Assembly: GCF_030272615.1 (NCBI RefSeq)
Contig: NC_081409.1
Coordinates: forward strand, 654,690,468 to 654,754,467
Length of the DNA stretch: 64,000 bases
Origin: Cryptomeria japonica
Taxonomy: Eukaryota; Streptophyta; Pinopsida; Cupressales; Cupressaceae
Reading direction: 5' to 3'
The notes beneath the pieces are model-generated. The model did no database searches and was not told where the DNA came from. It saw only the letters and a list, made by a program, of their open reading frames with translations. This document shows, piece by piece, positions 35,817 through 47,544 of the stretch (positions are counted from its first letter, which is position 1; every line of letters starts with the position of its first letter). A program made the translations under genes and the position numbers.

Positions 35817-37253
35817 CATTAAAAATATCTTCAGTAAAAATGTCCCAAAAGCTGTAAAAGAAGAGCATTGGAAAACCATCAAGGCTAAGGGCCTTATTGC
35901 CTTCAAAGGGAAAAACAACTTTTTTAATCTCTTGACTAGAAGGGACACCCAATAGCATTTTGTTGTGCTCATTATTAAGAATATTTGGAATGGCATCTAT
36001 GAGACACTATTGAGCCTTGGGTCTTAGTGTCATGTCAGTAGATAAGAGTCCACTAAAATAGAGGACTGCCTCACTACTGATATCAACCTTAGAATCAAGC
36101 ATAGTGCCATCCTTGATAATGTGGTTGATCTTATTTGAAGCCTTGTGTTTCATGAGAGGTGGAATAATTTAGTATTCCTAGCAGCAAGAACTAGCCAAGT
36201 AGCTCTTGACCTCTGCTTCCAAAAATCCTCTTCCTTCAAGATAATATCATGTAATTTTGACAGTATCTCATTTTCTCTTGCTAGGTAGTCATCCTTATAA
36301 CCTTCCACCTGCATTTTTCTTGAATTTCCTTCAAATCCAATTGGATAGTAGCCTTGTTAGAAAAAATATGCCCAAAGGACTCCTTATTTTATTTTCTAAT
36401 ATTCTTCTTGAGATACCCAAGCTTCTTTGCCACTCTAAACATGGTAGAACCATTGATGATGATATTCCAACACTGCATGATATTATCATAAAGAAAGGGA
36501 TGTGAAAGCCATATTTTTTCAAACCTAAAGGGAAATTTCCTTTTCCTAGACACAGAATCAGCAACAAAACTTATGGGGTAGTGACCAGAGCCAATTCTAG
36601 ATAGAGTTGAGAGAGATCATAATTAATTACAAACCGAATCATTAGAAACTAGAGCTCGATCAAGTCTAACCTAAGTAAGGTCATTGCCAACTCTTTTATT
36701 GGTCCAGGTGAAGGAGGAATCTCTAATATCCATATCAATTAGCCCTTGTTTATTTATAAACTCCATTAGATCTAACTTACTATCCATATGCACTTGGGAT
36801 CCTCCAAATTTCTTAGAATCATTGATCAGAGAATTGAAATCACCTATGACCAACCAGACGTCATTCATAAATTTGGCTCTGAAATCAACTAGGGACTTCC
36901 AAAATTTTCTTCTCACAGACTTACTATTTGGGGAATAAATGTTAGAGAGAATCCAACTAAAGTCAGCTCTAACATGATGAAATTTAGTGGCCACATGATT
37001 AGAATCTTCCTAGACCTTTGAACCAGTTATAAAATTTAGATTCCAAAAAGAAGCAATTCCTCTTGAAGCACCATCTAAACTATTACCATGAACCCCACAA
37101 TTAGTGAAGAACTCAATTTCTCAACTCTTTCCTTAGGCATTTAGATTCTTGGACTAAAATAATATCCATCTTATGATCTCTAACAAAGTTACACCAAATT
37201 TCTTGTTTATGAGAGCTATTTAGCCCCCACAAATTTGATGACATAATCTTCAT
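35812..37253 (-). pseudogene. LINE ORF2, 5' part: AP-type endonuclease and RT N-terminus
   Basis: ATG at 37253 (MKIMSSNLWGLNSS). Endonuclease landmarks: DIILVQESK (about 37175), the metal-site Glu; WLVIGDFNSL (about 36855); DMDIRDSSFTWTNKR (about 36725); and RIGSGHYPISF (about 36580), where S-D-H is usual. The longest open part is 36994-36671. The RT begins before the insertion point with PFEGNKALSLDGFPM (about 35890) and stops at KDxF in the other half. Several stops and shifts. The start overlaps the ORF1 stop in ATGA. Confidence 0.85.
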
Positions 37254-38029
37254 TGCTTAGAAGGGGTTAAATTATTACAAATCTTAGGGATAGTTCGTTG
37301 TATCCCATCAGCAATATTTTGGTTGTTGTCAAACTCTCTATGCCATCTTGAGGATTTCCTCCCAATACTTCCTCTCTTCCCCACATCAGCCCTAACTTTG
37401 TTCCTTGTAGACATTCTAGGCGCATTATTCTTCTTAGTACTTTTCCTCTTCCTAGTAACTATAGTGTACCCACTATCGTCCTCAAAATTTGTTTCTTCTA
37501 TTCTCAAGGTTTCCTTACCTGAATTATAGTTTTTCTCTATTGTCTCACCATTTGTACCCTTTTCTAGATTTAATCTTTGTCTATTCATTTCTGAACTAGG
37601 TTGGTATCCATTTCCCATACAATTCATCTCAACATTAGGGAATGCAGATTTAACACAGCTAATTCAATCATTTGAGATATTCTTTGATTAAAATTTAACA
37701 ACTTTCTCCAAATTTGTAATGGGAGAATCAGATATTTCCTCAATATAGGTCTCATCTTTACTACCCTTTTTACCATCAGGGCTACTTACTTCCTTCTGAT
37801 CTGACGCTCTAGTTTCCTCTTCACTTTTCTTCTCTAGCTGAGCTTCAGATATTTCCTCAATATAGGTCTCATATTTAAAGCCCTTTTTACCATCAGGGCT
37901 ACTCACTTCCTTCTTATTTGATGCTCTAGTTTTCTCTTCACTTTTCTTCTCCAGCCTCCCCTCAAGATTAGTTTCTTCTTGCTCAGCTTCTCTATCCGAC
38001 TTCTTTAGAATACCATCACCCTCAAAGGA
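37250..38029 (-). pseudogene. LINE ORF1, C-terminal part
   Basis: Frame 37627-37250 encodes 125 residues of basic tail (RKRKSTKKNNAPR, RKSSRWHREFDN), upstream of which acidic-repeat sequence extends to 38029 with stops. The stop TGA at 37252-37250 overlaps the ORF2 ATG. Plant LINE ORF1 proteins bind RNA through a zinc knuckle and RRM; that part would lie upstream and is lost at the element E junction. Confidence 0.6.
37690..37925 (-). repeat. Tandem repeat within LINE ORF1
   Basis: Two copies of about 120 bp encode SSPDGKKG followed by ETYIEEIS, 39 residues apart (frame 37906-37688). Confidence 0.7.
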
Positions 38030-39511
38030 TGTATCGACTTAATTAAATGAATAATTACTATTTATTTGATTATTTAACCATCAATAACCAATTAATTAAA
38101 TTGATATTTAATTAATTCATCCTAAACCCCTTCTCCTATTAATTAAATAAATTGTTTAATTTATTTAAATTAATTCATTAAGCCACACTCTAAAATCAAT
38201 TAAATGAATAAATCATATTTATTTAATTAAACCCCCCTTTCCTCTTTTAAATAAATAATAAAACATTTATTTAAATCCCTAAACTACCCCCCCACTTACA
38301 TTCTCCTACAAATGCAAGATGCAACCACAATTGAAATAAATTTATTTTATTTTAAATAAAATCCTATTTTCCCTCACCCACCAAACCCACTTGCAATCCT
38401 AGAAACCCCTTCTAGACTCTTCTAACCACTTTCCAAGTTCTTCTAATCTTTCTTAATTATCCTAATCCCATTTTCTAAATATTGTCACATTCCTAAGAAA
38501 CTTGAAGTCACTTCTCAAAGCCGCAAAGTCTTTGAAAAGAATTTAATGCTTTATGTGTTCAACAAGCTAACCCCTAAAGTCTTCCAAACCACTAATGGAT
38601 CTTGCATGACCATTTATGGCTCTTACATAACCATTAATGGTTAACTCAACCTACCCACATGGTTAGAGACTTTACCTCTCACTCAACCCCCATTTTAACT
38701 CATGTGTCTCCTCAAGCATTCAATGCTTTTACCATGGTTATTCCCACTAACTCTTGCACAAGAGTTTATCCATTGGATAAAAGCATTATTCATTGGATAA
38801 ATGTTTTATTCATTCAACCCAACTTAAACCTTAACTCCTAAGGTAACCCTGAAGTCATCTCAAACATTTAATGCTTCTTCTATCTCCTTTCAAGCCATCT
38901 CATGTTGACATTTGTCATCCTGGGATTGGGTTGAAAGCCCTCACATGGATCATAAACCCATCAATCCTGACCCTTGTTGAGATTACTCAATCTCAACCAT
39001 CCATTTCTCTATTTTTCCTATAAATAGAGCCCATTCCTTCATAATCCAGATCCTGAAATCTTGTATGCATCTAATCTATAGTAAATTTTAGAGAGCATTT
39101 AGTAACATAAAACTATTCTTGTTTATTTTGGCTAAAATTAACATTAGTTAATTAAATAACCTCTCATACTTAGCTTGTTTTACACTTGTATTGGCATAAT
39201 TAATCATTTTGAATCTTGAATCTTCATAAGACATCCGAAATAGTGCAAAAAGCTACTGAGGGCTACACTCATTTGGAACTTGGAGAGGAGAGGAACAAGG
39301 GAGGAGCAACTACAAACATGTTGGAGGGAATTTGGGGATGTTTGATTGCATTCCTTCATTTTGTTAAGCTTCCCATTTTATGTTTGGTATCTCTCTTGAT
39401 ATGCTTGCTTAGGATAGTCTTTCATTTATGATTTCTAACACTAACACTAACGTTTGAATTGCTTCTTGTGTTTGTGTGTCTTCTTGACATTATCCTTTTT
39501 GTAGTGCATCA
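38030..39511 (+). repeat. Element E 5' LTR, 1,482 bp
   Basis: Starts TGTATCGACTTAATTAA, ends GTGCATCA. The first 250 bases are dense in TTAATTAA-type words. TATA box TATAAATAGAG at 39019-39029. Compared with the 3' LTR it has lost about 14 bases after TGTA. A 60-codon frame (38659-38841) is conserved in both LTRs but has no recognisable content. Confidence 0.9.
39019..39026 (+). promoter_or_regulatory. Element E LTR TATA box
   Basis: TATAAATA followed by GAGCCCATTCCTTCATA; conserved at 55872-55879 in the 3' LTR. Confidence 0.75.
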
Positions 39512-39513
39512 TT

Positions 39514-39552
39514 TGGTGAACATGACGTGAATCGAACACACAACCTTCTGAT
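39514..39552 (+). other. Probable primer-binding site with extended tRNA-Trp complementarity
   Basis: TGGTGAACATGACGTGAATC continues through CGAACACACAACCTTCTGAT. As its reverse complement this is the 3' half of plant tRNA-Trp(CCA) including CCA, with about three differences in 39 bases from the sequence I know. A primer site normally covers about 18 bases. Confidence 0.75.
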
Positions 39553-42423
39553 TGATTTTTGATAACTACTAACATTTTTTACTATTTTAATTGGCACACA
39601 GTTCATGCTTTAGCACTATTGAAAACACTCTAGCACCTTTCAAAGTTGGTGATTTAACACTATTATTCACCAGAATAGTGCAATTGTCTTCCAATTAGCA
39701 TTATTGTCCTTATTACAATGCTATTGATCATTAAATAGTGCTATTGTACCTAGTTTTAGCACTTTTGCACTTTGTTTGACAAAATTTTATTCTGTTTGAT
39801 AGAGTCTTTTAGTGCCTTTGTCCATAGTTTAGCGTAGTTGTCTTCATTTTAGCGGTTATGTCATTAATATAGCGCTTTTGTATTAAATAGCACTTTTGTA
39901 TTAAATAGCGCTTTTGTTTTCACACGGAGTAGCACTATTGTAACAAAGAGTTGTAAAATCCTTATTGTAACCAAAAAATTAAAAAAATTAGGCTTGTAGA
40001 AGCCCACCAAAAATTCCTTTTTTACTGATTGGTTGCTTTTTGTGCAGGTTTTTGACTAACCCCATTGTAGGATTTTTAAGAGTTAGATTAGGAAGTAAAA
40101 TTTTTTTTTTACTAACTTTGTCTTTAAAGTTAGAATAAAATGAATTCACTTTCTCTTTTGGCTTAAAGAATTAACTTCAAATTTCCTTTTGGGTCCTAAA
40201 AATGAATCACATCTCTTAAATTTGGGCTTTAAAAAAAAGAACCTCACTTGTCAATGTAAAAAGAACCGCAAACTCAAACCTAACAAATTTGTTTCATTGC
40301 AAGTTAGGGACAATTTTCAATTGGTGTTTAAAAACAACAAACAAACTTTCATTTTCTTGCAAAAGGGCTAAAATTCATAATCAACACTTCATTTGTGCAA
40401 GTTTAAAAAGAACAAACAATTTGTCCCTTTGAGCTACAAATCGATTTACTTCAAGAAAAATGTGCTTCAAATTCAGTTGACCAGGAGTTCAATTTCCTAG
40501 ATTACACAACATTTTGCCTTGAAGTTAAAAAGACCACCATTTTTATTGGAGCAACATCTCCCAATAGCTTTTAGATCACATTGCTATAAATTGGTTAAAA
40601 AGAACAAGTGTTTTCAGTGTTTGGCACACTTGTGCAAAGTTTTGTAGAGTGGTCCTACTTCTAACACACACTATCCTCTCCCTTGGCTTTCATAGTCCTA
40701 GGTGCAAGAGAAAAGTGTTAGTAACACTCAAAGTTTTATCTTTTTAAGAGAGGTCTACCAAGAGACACATCACTCTTGGGAATGACCTCACACGGTAAAT
40801 CCTTTGAGCCGCTATAGAAATTAGGTGTGAGCGAAAGTTGTAGCCTTAGGTATAGTTGTTCCTATGGTGTAACTTGCCAAAAGGACATATGGGCCCCACC
40901 ACAAGTTACAAGGCTCTTAAGTGAGTCACTACAGAATGACCTTATGTCCAAAAACATCGAACATTACTAGACACCTTTTTATATAGAAACCCACCCACTC
41001 TATTAATTGAGAATACTTGTGAGAAGTTCAGTGCAAGAGCATAGATGGTTTTGCTCCCAACATACTCACCATACATATTTCCTTGAGTAGAAATAGGGCT
41101 TTTTGAAAGGCTACTTGTAGCTTGATAAAAGTGGTGACTCCCCCATCATAGGGATCATCTATCTATTATGCTCATGCAAGACTTAGTATATCACATCCTT
41201 GCCTGCTACGATGGGATTCATAAGGTATGTAGTACCAAAGTTGAAGAAATATCAAGATGTGGGCTGAAATTATCGCAACTGGCCATTTGACCTTAGGGAT
41301 AAAATGTGTTTGAAGTGTCTTCATTTTGTGTCAGACCAGTGATAATTTGAGCCAACTTCAGGCTTTTGGAAAAACATACTAAAACATTTAAAAAGGGGTC
41401 AAAATTTTCAAATATTGGGTTGATTTAGACCCACGCCTATTTGTGCCTTTTGAGGCAAAATTATTGTGTTTGTGTGCTTGCTCTGTTTTCTTGTCAAAGA
41501 AATTCGAAACAAATTCAAACCAAGTATTCATGCAACACAATTTTCCATCAAACTTTTGACCAACAAACAAACATCAAACAAAGTTCAAAAAGATATCAAA
41601 TTATATGACCATCATTTAAATCTTGAGAAAAAGGAATCTTCATCAACATATAAATTTAAAGAAAAGACCATTGAGTTCAAAAGCTTTTATCAAAAGAAGG
41701 ATTTTTTTCTATATCAATAGATAAATTTTTATCTCACCTAGAGCCTTCTTTCATCATATGCATCTATATCTTCAAGGAAAATCCAACGAGTTTGATAAAG
41801 GGCCTTTGGAAAACATAGATTTTACTCAATATAGAGCTTTGAGTTATCACAAAAACAAAGGAGGCAAAATCAACCCCCCTTTCTTTCCAAACATCTACAT
41901 TACATATAACATAGCTTGAGAAGAACCACCAACCCCTTAGAGAGAAGAGGAAGAAGAAGTCCACTTTGTGACACAAAGTTTTTATTGAGGTCCATATTTT
42001 ATCCACTTTCACATTCATACATCATCAATCCATTCAACTCTCAAAACATAAAAAGGTCTTGTCCTAAGTTCTTTTTAGATATTGCTTAAATCAAAACAAC
42101 ACATCACTTTTTACAATGTCTCTACATATAGGATAAATCATCCTAAGAGGCATTTCTACGTAGGTTAAAACTAGTCTATGAGGGCATCCTCTCATTACTA
42201 GGTAGCTTGGTTTGTAACACATCTCAAACCTTGCTAGATACCTTATCACATCAATATTATTGACAACACAAAGAGAAATTCACAAAGAAATTTGGTAACA
42301 TCCAACCTTCAGTGTTAGAGATACATCTTCTAAAACACTTCACAAAACACTTATCTCTCATCAAAACATTTCATCACCAACTCATAATCACTTTCACCAA
42401 ACCTCAAAAAAAATTCAAAACAA
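39553..42423 (+). other. Element E long leader
   Basis: No coding capacity that I can support. The first 400 bases contain a cluster of AGCGCTTTTG, AGCACTATTG and similar decamers. Around 40730-40880 is a stretch with many short ORFs. Such long leaders occur in Tat elements. Confidence 0.7.
39595..39960 (+). repeat. AGCxCTxTTG decamer cluster in the leader
   Basis: About 12 variants, spaced 15-40 bases, the clearest being AAATAGCGCTTTTGT (39893 on), TATAGCGCTTTTGTA and AAATAGCACTTTTGTA. The same words recur in the antisense leader at 54120-54310. Confidence 0.7.
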
Positions 42424-44190
42424 ATGGCTCACACCAGATCAAAAACTAGACAACTAGAGATCGAAGAAGAGGAGGACAAAAATCTCAATGAATTTCAAGA
42501 AGCCATTAGAGGAGGTCCAAATGATGAAGATCCTATTACTCCAACTCTTGAAGCTATAGAAAGAGCACAACACAACCCCGGGTTCAATCAACTTTTCGAT
42601 GAAATCCTTAAAAGCAATGCAGATGCTCATTTTTTGAGACTTGCTCAAGAGGGTGCTAAACTACCCTTTGATTTTGATATCGCACAAATATGGAAAACAT
42701 CAAAACACAATAGTCGCAATGAGGGTGGAAGAGGTATAGATTACTTCCGATATGACCTTAATCAAGGAAATCCCCCACCTCCTCCTCCTATTGAAATAGA
42801 CATGTTGAGGCAACAAGTCAAGAATCTCACTCAACAACTCCACAGTGGTGTGAAGACTACCCAGTTTTCACTTAATGATATTTGTCCCTATCCCTTTGAT
42901 AGGAACCTACATATGCCACCTTTATTGCGAGGGTTTGAAATTCCTAAGTTTGAAAAGTATAGGGGAAAAAGAGACCCTAGAGATCATGTCCAGGAATTTC
43001 ACTTAGCTTGCCTAGAAGTGGCTTATGAAGACACCTATCTAATGCATCTCTTTCCTCAAAGTTTGGGGGGAACAACCACACAATGGTTTTCTCGATTACT
43101 AGGAAGCATTACAACATTCAAGGAACTAGTCCAAAATTTCATCACACATTATTCACACAACATAGAACATGATGTTACCATGGCAGATCTATGCAATACC
43201 AAACAAAAACCAAGGGAGTTGTTTTCATCTTTCCTACAAAGGTGGAGGAAATGGTCTAGCAAACGTTCTCTTCATCTGCCTGAATGAGAGCAAGTGGAAA
43301 TATTTATTTCCAAATTGAACAATAAAATGGAATTCTGTCTAGACATGAAGGGCACATAGTCCTTTGAAGACATGGTCACCCAAGGATTAAAATGTGAAGG
43401 GGCCCTTATAAAAAAGGGACTTATCAAAATATACAATGAACCAAAAGATGGCCCTCACCCACTTTTTAACAATGATAGACCCAACTTTTGGAATAATAAC
43501 AAGAATATCATCAATGAGAGGGTTGTAGATGCAAGGACTGTAAAAATTGCACAACCTATGGTTAGTTTTTTGGGGCAAAATACCCCTCCTTAAAACAACA
43601 CCATTTCTCCTCCACAAAATCAAGGTCACAATGTGCCACAAGAGGAACCAAGACAATGACAACCAAACTATAAACCAAAACATACATACACACCCTTAGG
43701 GGAACCCATCGAAACAATATTGCATCAATTAGTCTCTTCAAATTTGGTGACCTTGCTGAAGACATCTAACTATGAACCTCAGGTTAAACCTCCATGGTGG
43801 AGAGATAATGAACATTGTGAATTCCACTAAGGGAAAGGTCATAAAATGAGTAACTTCCATAGACTAAAAGATCTTGTTCAAGATCTTATTGACTAAGGAG
43901 AAATTGAAATCAAAGGGCACGACCCAAAAAAATCAAATGATGATCACCTAATGTTCAATAATCCACTTCCATCACAAGATCAAAGGTGTCCTTCCACCTC
44001 AGAGCAAAACACAGATATAACTAATTATACACAAGCTTCCTATAATTATACTATGAATCACATCTATGACACCAATGAATAAATTGCAACCATCAAAGAT
44101 CAAAACCCTACCTGCAATATTGTTATGCATTGTAGCAAGATTACTATTAAAGCAGCTCCACAAGGAACAACATCCATCCCCAAGTAGTAT
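42424..44190 (+). pseudogene. gag: Element E gag
   Basis: ATG 42424; 287 open codons, then the same frame continues through the protease with single stops (43285, about 43360, 43591, and others up to about 44187), mostly TAG, TGA or TAA where CAG, CGA or CAA would fit. Residues 1-130 are an acidic N-terminal region with a Pro run (NPPPPPPIE). The capsid domain follows with FEIPKFEKYRGKRDPRDHV, ATQWFSRL-like TTQWFSRLLGSITTF, and a C-terminal ETL region. A Cys/His motif near 43817 reads HCEFH then GKGHKMSNFH, a Tat-type knuckle that has lost its last Cys. Confidence 0.87.
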
Positions 44191-44196
44191 AATCTT

Positions 44197-45090
44197 GTGG
44201 AGAAGTTAGATAAGACGCCCTCACTTATATCCATATTAGAGATTTTGTGCTTATCCCTATCACACAAAATGATCTTGGATCAAGCTCTCCAAGAAGTGTT
44301 AGTCCCCGCCAACCCTAACATAGATCAATTTCAAGCCATGGTTGGCAGTCTCAGGCCATCACCATGCCTCACTTTTTCTGAAAGTGACAACGCTTCATTC
44401 CAACAACCACATAACACATCCCTTCACATTGAAGGATTTGTCAACCAACAAAAAATAAAGCGAGTTTTGATTGACAATGGAGCCAACCTAAATATATGCA
44501 CCTTACAGTTGGTCACAATATTTGGATATGCGGTTGAACCAGTAGACCCCCTCAAAAAGATAACCATTAAGGCCTATGATGATGCGAAGAGTTCTTCCAA
44601 AGAAGAAGTTGTGTTATCGATTAGAGTGGGCCCAATGGTGAAGCACATCATCTATCAAGTTCTGGACCTTCCTCTTCCATATAATTTATTGTTAGGGAGA
44701 CCTTCGATACACGCCATGCAAGCCATTCCATCCACCTATCACCAGTGTATCAAGTTTCCCCATAATGGTGTACAAATCATAATCCTTCATGATGCAAATT
44801 CATTTCCATATTATAACAATATTAACCATCAGCTAGAGATTACCATTCCCAACAACAAAAAAGCTATCCCGTCCACATCATATGTTAGTCCAGTCTCTCT
44901 TTCTAGCTCAAACACCCCTATACCAAAGCAAGATAAGTTGAAAATGAAAATAGCAGAGGAAGGCCCTGGGGAGTACAATCTAAGCCAACTCTTTTGTGTT
45001 GGGCAATTACCCACTTCCCCTCAAACTCATGGAAAGCCTCAAAAGTTGCTTCAACTACCATCAGCTGAGAAAGCATGCACTTTGGTGTAG
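44197..45090 (+). pseudogene. pro: Element E aspartic protease
   Basis: 297 open codons in the gag frame. Active-site loop RVLIDNGANLNICTL at about 44463-44505 (D-N-G-A; most relatives have D-S/N-G-A), and LLGRPSIHAMQAIPS at about 44690 as the second signature. Upstream is a conserved region SLISILEILCLS with ALQEVLVP. The end passes through one stop into the G-patch segment. Confidence 0.85.
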
Positions 45091-45420
45091 TTCATCCCTG
45101 GTAAAAGTCGAGAAGAGGAAGCCAGAGATGAGGACCTAGTAGAAAGGATCTACAAAGACCCTATCACCACAAAAATCCCATAGGCCAAGCTTCCTACTAA
45201 TAAATATGGCAAAGGCCTCACCATTATGCAAAGAATGGGCTATGATGGCCAGAGTACTTTGGGACATTGAAAACAAGGATGACATGAGCCCTTGCAACCT
45301 AACTTGAAACCAAAAGATAACATTGGATTAGGATTTCAAAAAGAATCTCTTCCTAAGCTTAGATTCAAAGGTAAACCCAACAAACCCTTGTATCAAACAA
45401 TTACTCCAAGGAGGCCCTCC
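45091..45420 (+). pseudogene. G-patch domain following the protease
   Basis: Same frame as the protease. YGKGLTIMQRMGYDGQSTLG (45204-45263) and, after two stops, NIGLGF (about 45321-45338) give the spaced Gly pattern of a G-patch (D111) RNA-binding domain. A G-patch directly behind the protease is known in betaretroviruses and in some plant Gypsy elements. Stops at about 45268 and 45280 break it. Confidence 0.7.
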
Positions 45421-45439
45421 TTTATTATCTCTGCAGCAC

Positions 45440-45775
45440 CAAAAAACCCACTACACCAACAAAACTGATAATCCCATCAGTAGCACCAATTGTACCAACA
45501 AGACTAATAATCAAATCAGCAGCATCACTCACACCCACTATACCAACAAGACTGATAAAACCATCAGTAGCAGCACCAGTATCACCCACAACATCAACAA
45601 ACCCCATAACTCCATCAGTAGCATCAACAACACTAATTACTCCACTAGAAACAACAATAGCACCAACAACACCAATACTCCCCATACCAGATTCAATGAC
45701 AACGATAATCCTACCAGCATCACCAACAACATCAACAACTCCTATCATCCTGTCGGAAGCACCAACAATCCTACC
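45440..45775 (+). repeat. Imperfect minisatellite in the pro-RT linker
   Basis: Repeats of ACCAACAA-type and ATCAGTAGCA-type words, encoding Thr/Pro/Ile-rich linker on plus and a Gly/Val frame on minus. A frame change between G-patch and the following ORF occurs in it. Confidence 0.75.
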
Positions 45776-46600
45776 TATAAAAGTGCATACACCCATAACA
45801 AATACACTCTTCAATACAAAGGATACCCTAGACTGGTACAGTAATAGGATATTAGAGAGTGATTCAAATACTGACTCACATGAGTGGGAATTTGATACAA
45901 TGAATCTAAATACTTTAGATGAGGAAGACACATCACCTATTCCACCTCGTAAATATATCCCAGTTTATGGAGAGGCCTGGATTAAAACCTTTGGGGGTCA
46001 TGAGAAAGAAACACCTTCCATAGGTCCTACATCAAATCCAACACCAGAACCTAACAAGGAGAGTACCATTGACAAACTTCATGCATCTATATTAACCCTC
46101 ACTGACACATCCTCTGAACTTAACTTAATTGTTGATGTCATGCCCATTATCCACCCCGAACTCATTGACTAGAACTAGCCAAATCTCCCATGTCTTGATC
46201 AATTTCAAAATGATGAGGTGCTCATCAACTTTTTAGAAATATGACATCACATACCAAGCAGGGATCACAAAGATGGATTTTCCAGCAAACTTAATAGCGC
46301 AACGTACTTTGGGGTAGATGCCAAACCTTTTAGCTGCAAAAATATCATAATAAAACATGGATCTTCCAGTGAAAACCACACCGTGGTACTTGTTGATCCC
46401 AAAAAAGTAAAAATAAAGAGCATATCCAAAGGTGAAAACCTCTTTGAGGCACCTACGGATGAAAGGTTTGACATCCTCCCCTCTAGTACAAATCAGGAGA
46501 GATCAACAATCCTAATTGAAGAAACAAAAGAATTCAATGTGAGGACCCCTGAGACTCCCCATCAAATACATTTGGCATCTCTACTCACTCCAGAGGAATA
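45696..46600 (+). pseudogene. Element E linker between G-patch and RT
   Basis: Open frame 45696-46172 encodes a Thr/Pro-rich start and an acidic region (SDSNTDSHEWEFDTMNLN), without recognised domain, then degraded sequence to the RT. In Tat elements this is the polyprotein spacer before RT. Confidence 0.6.
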
Positions 46601-47544
46601 ACCAAAATTTTTATTAATCTTCCATAAGTGTCAAATCAACTTCGCATGGTCTTATATAGACATGCCTAGTCTAGATCCTAATTCAGTCATGCATCACCTC
46701 ACCGTGGCAGAAGGAGCTAAACCAATAAAAAAAAATCTCAGAAAGATGCATCCATAGATTGATGTGATTGTCAAGGTAGAACTCAAAAAGCTCTTAGATG
46801 TTGGTTTCATTTGACCAATTGATTATGTTGATTGGATCTCCAATATTGTACTTGTCAGTAAGCCTAATGGGGGCATCTGTATCTATACTGACTTTAGAGA
46901 TTTGAACAAAGAATGCCCTAAGGATGACTTCCCCTTACCAAACATTGACATGATTGTCAATCTCACAATGGGTCATGCCATGCTTTCTCTTATGGATGGT
47001 TTTTCAGGGTACAACCAAATCAAGATTGCTCTAGAGGATCAACATAAAACTGCTTTCACATGCCCATGGGGAACCTACTGTTGGAACATGATGCCATTTG
47101 GTCTAAAAAAATGCAGGGGCAACCTATTAGAGAGCGATGAAAACCATCTTTCATGACCTAATGCACACTATAATGGAGGATTATGTCAATGATTTACTAG
47201 CTAAATTAATAACAAGAGAGGGTCATCTAGAAATACTGGGTCAAATCTTTGACAGATTAGAGAAATATCATGTACGACTTAATCCAAAGAAATGTGTCTT
47301 TGAAGTGACCTACGGGAAGCTCCTAGGATACATTTTCTCAAGCAAGGGCATTGAATTAGATACGATGAAAGTCAAAACAATCATGGACATACCACCTCCC
47401 AAGAACATCAGTCAGTTAAAGACACTACATGGGTGGCTACAATCAATTCATAGATTCATTGCACAATTGGCTAATAATTTTCATCCCTTCACACATTTGT
47501 TACACAAGAATATCCGCTTTCAATGGGATACAATGTGTCAGTAA
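46600..47544 (+). pseudogene. rt: Element E reverse transcriptase
   Basis: Fingers with FAWSYIDMPSLDPN, then after two stops SKPNGGICIYTDFRDLNKE, DGFSGYNQIKI, CPWGTYCWNMMPFGL. A frameshift near 47120 precedes the active site, DYVNDLLAK at about 47178, where the usual Y-V-D-D has become Y-V-N-D, so a catalytic Asp is lost. The thumb and connection continue to 47544 (KTLHGWLQSIHRFI). Sequence order is that of Tat polymerases. Confidence 0.88.

Larger units (their letters stand above)
35812..38029 (-). mobile_element. L1-type LINE, 5' part (ORF1 end, endonuclease, RT start)
   Basis: Upstream half of the LINE at 11813-16541. Its own 5' end is missing because element E begins at 38030 inside ORF1. 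Confidence 0.85.

Noticed and set aside
35691-35996. A single ORF across the element D end
   Set aside because: The frame joins LTR sequence to LINE RT by chance over the insertion point.
38659-38841. 60-codon ORF conserved in both element E LTRs (also 55512-55694)
   Set aside because: Short, low similarity to anything, and conservation follows from LTR identity.
39514-39552. tRNA gene on the minus strand
   Set aside because: Only the 3' half of tRNA-Trp is present, CCA is encoded, and there is no A box; position behind the LTR fits a primer site.
45425-45931. Minus-strand 168-codon Gly/Val-rich frame
   Set aside because: Antisense of the ACCAACAA minisatellite in the element E linker.
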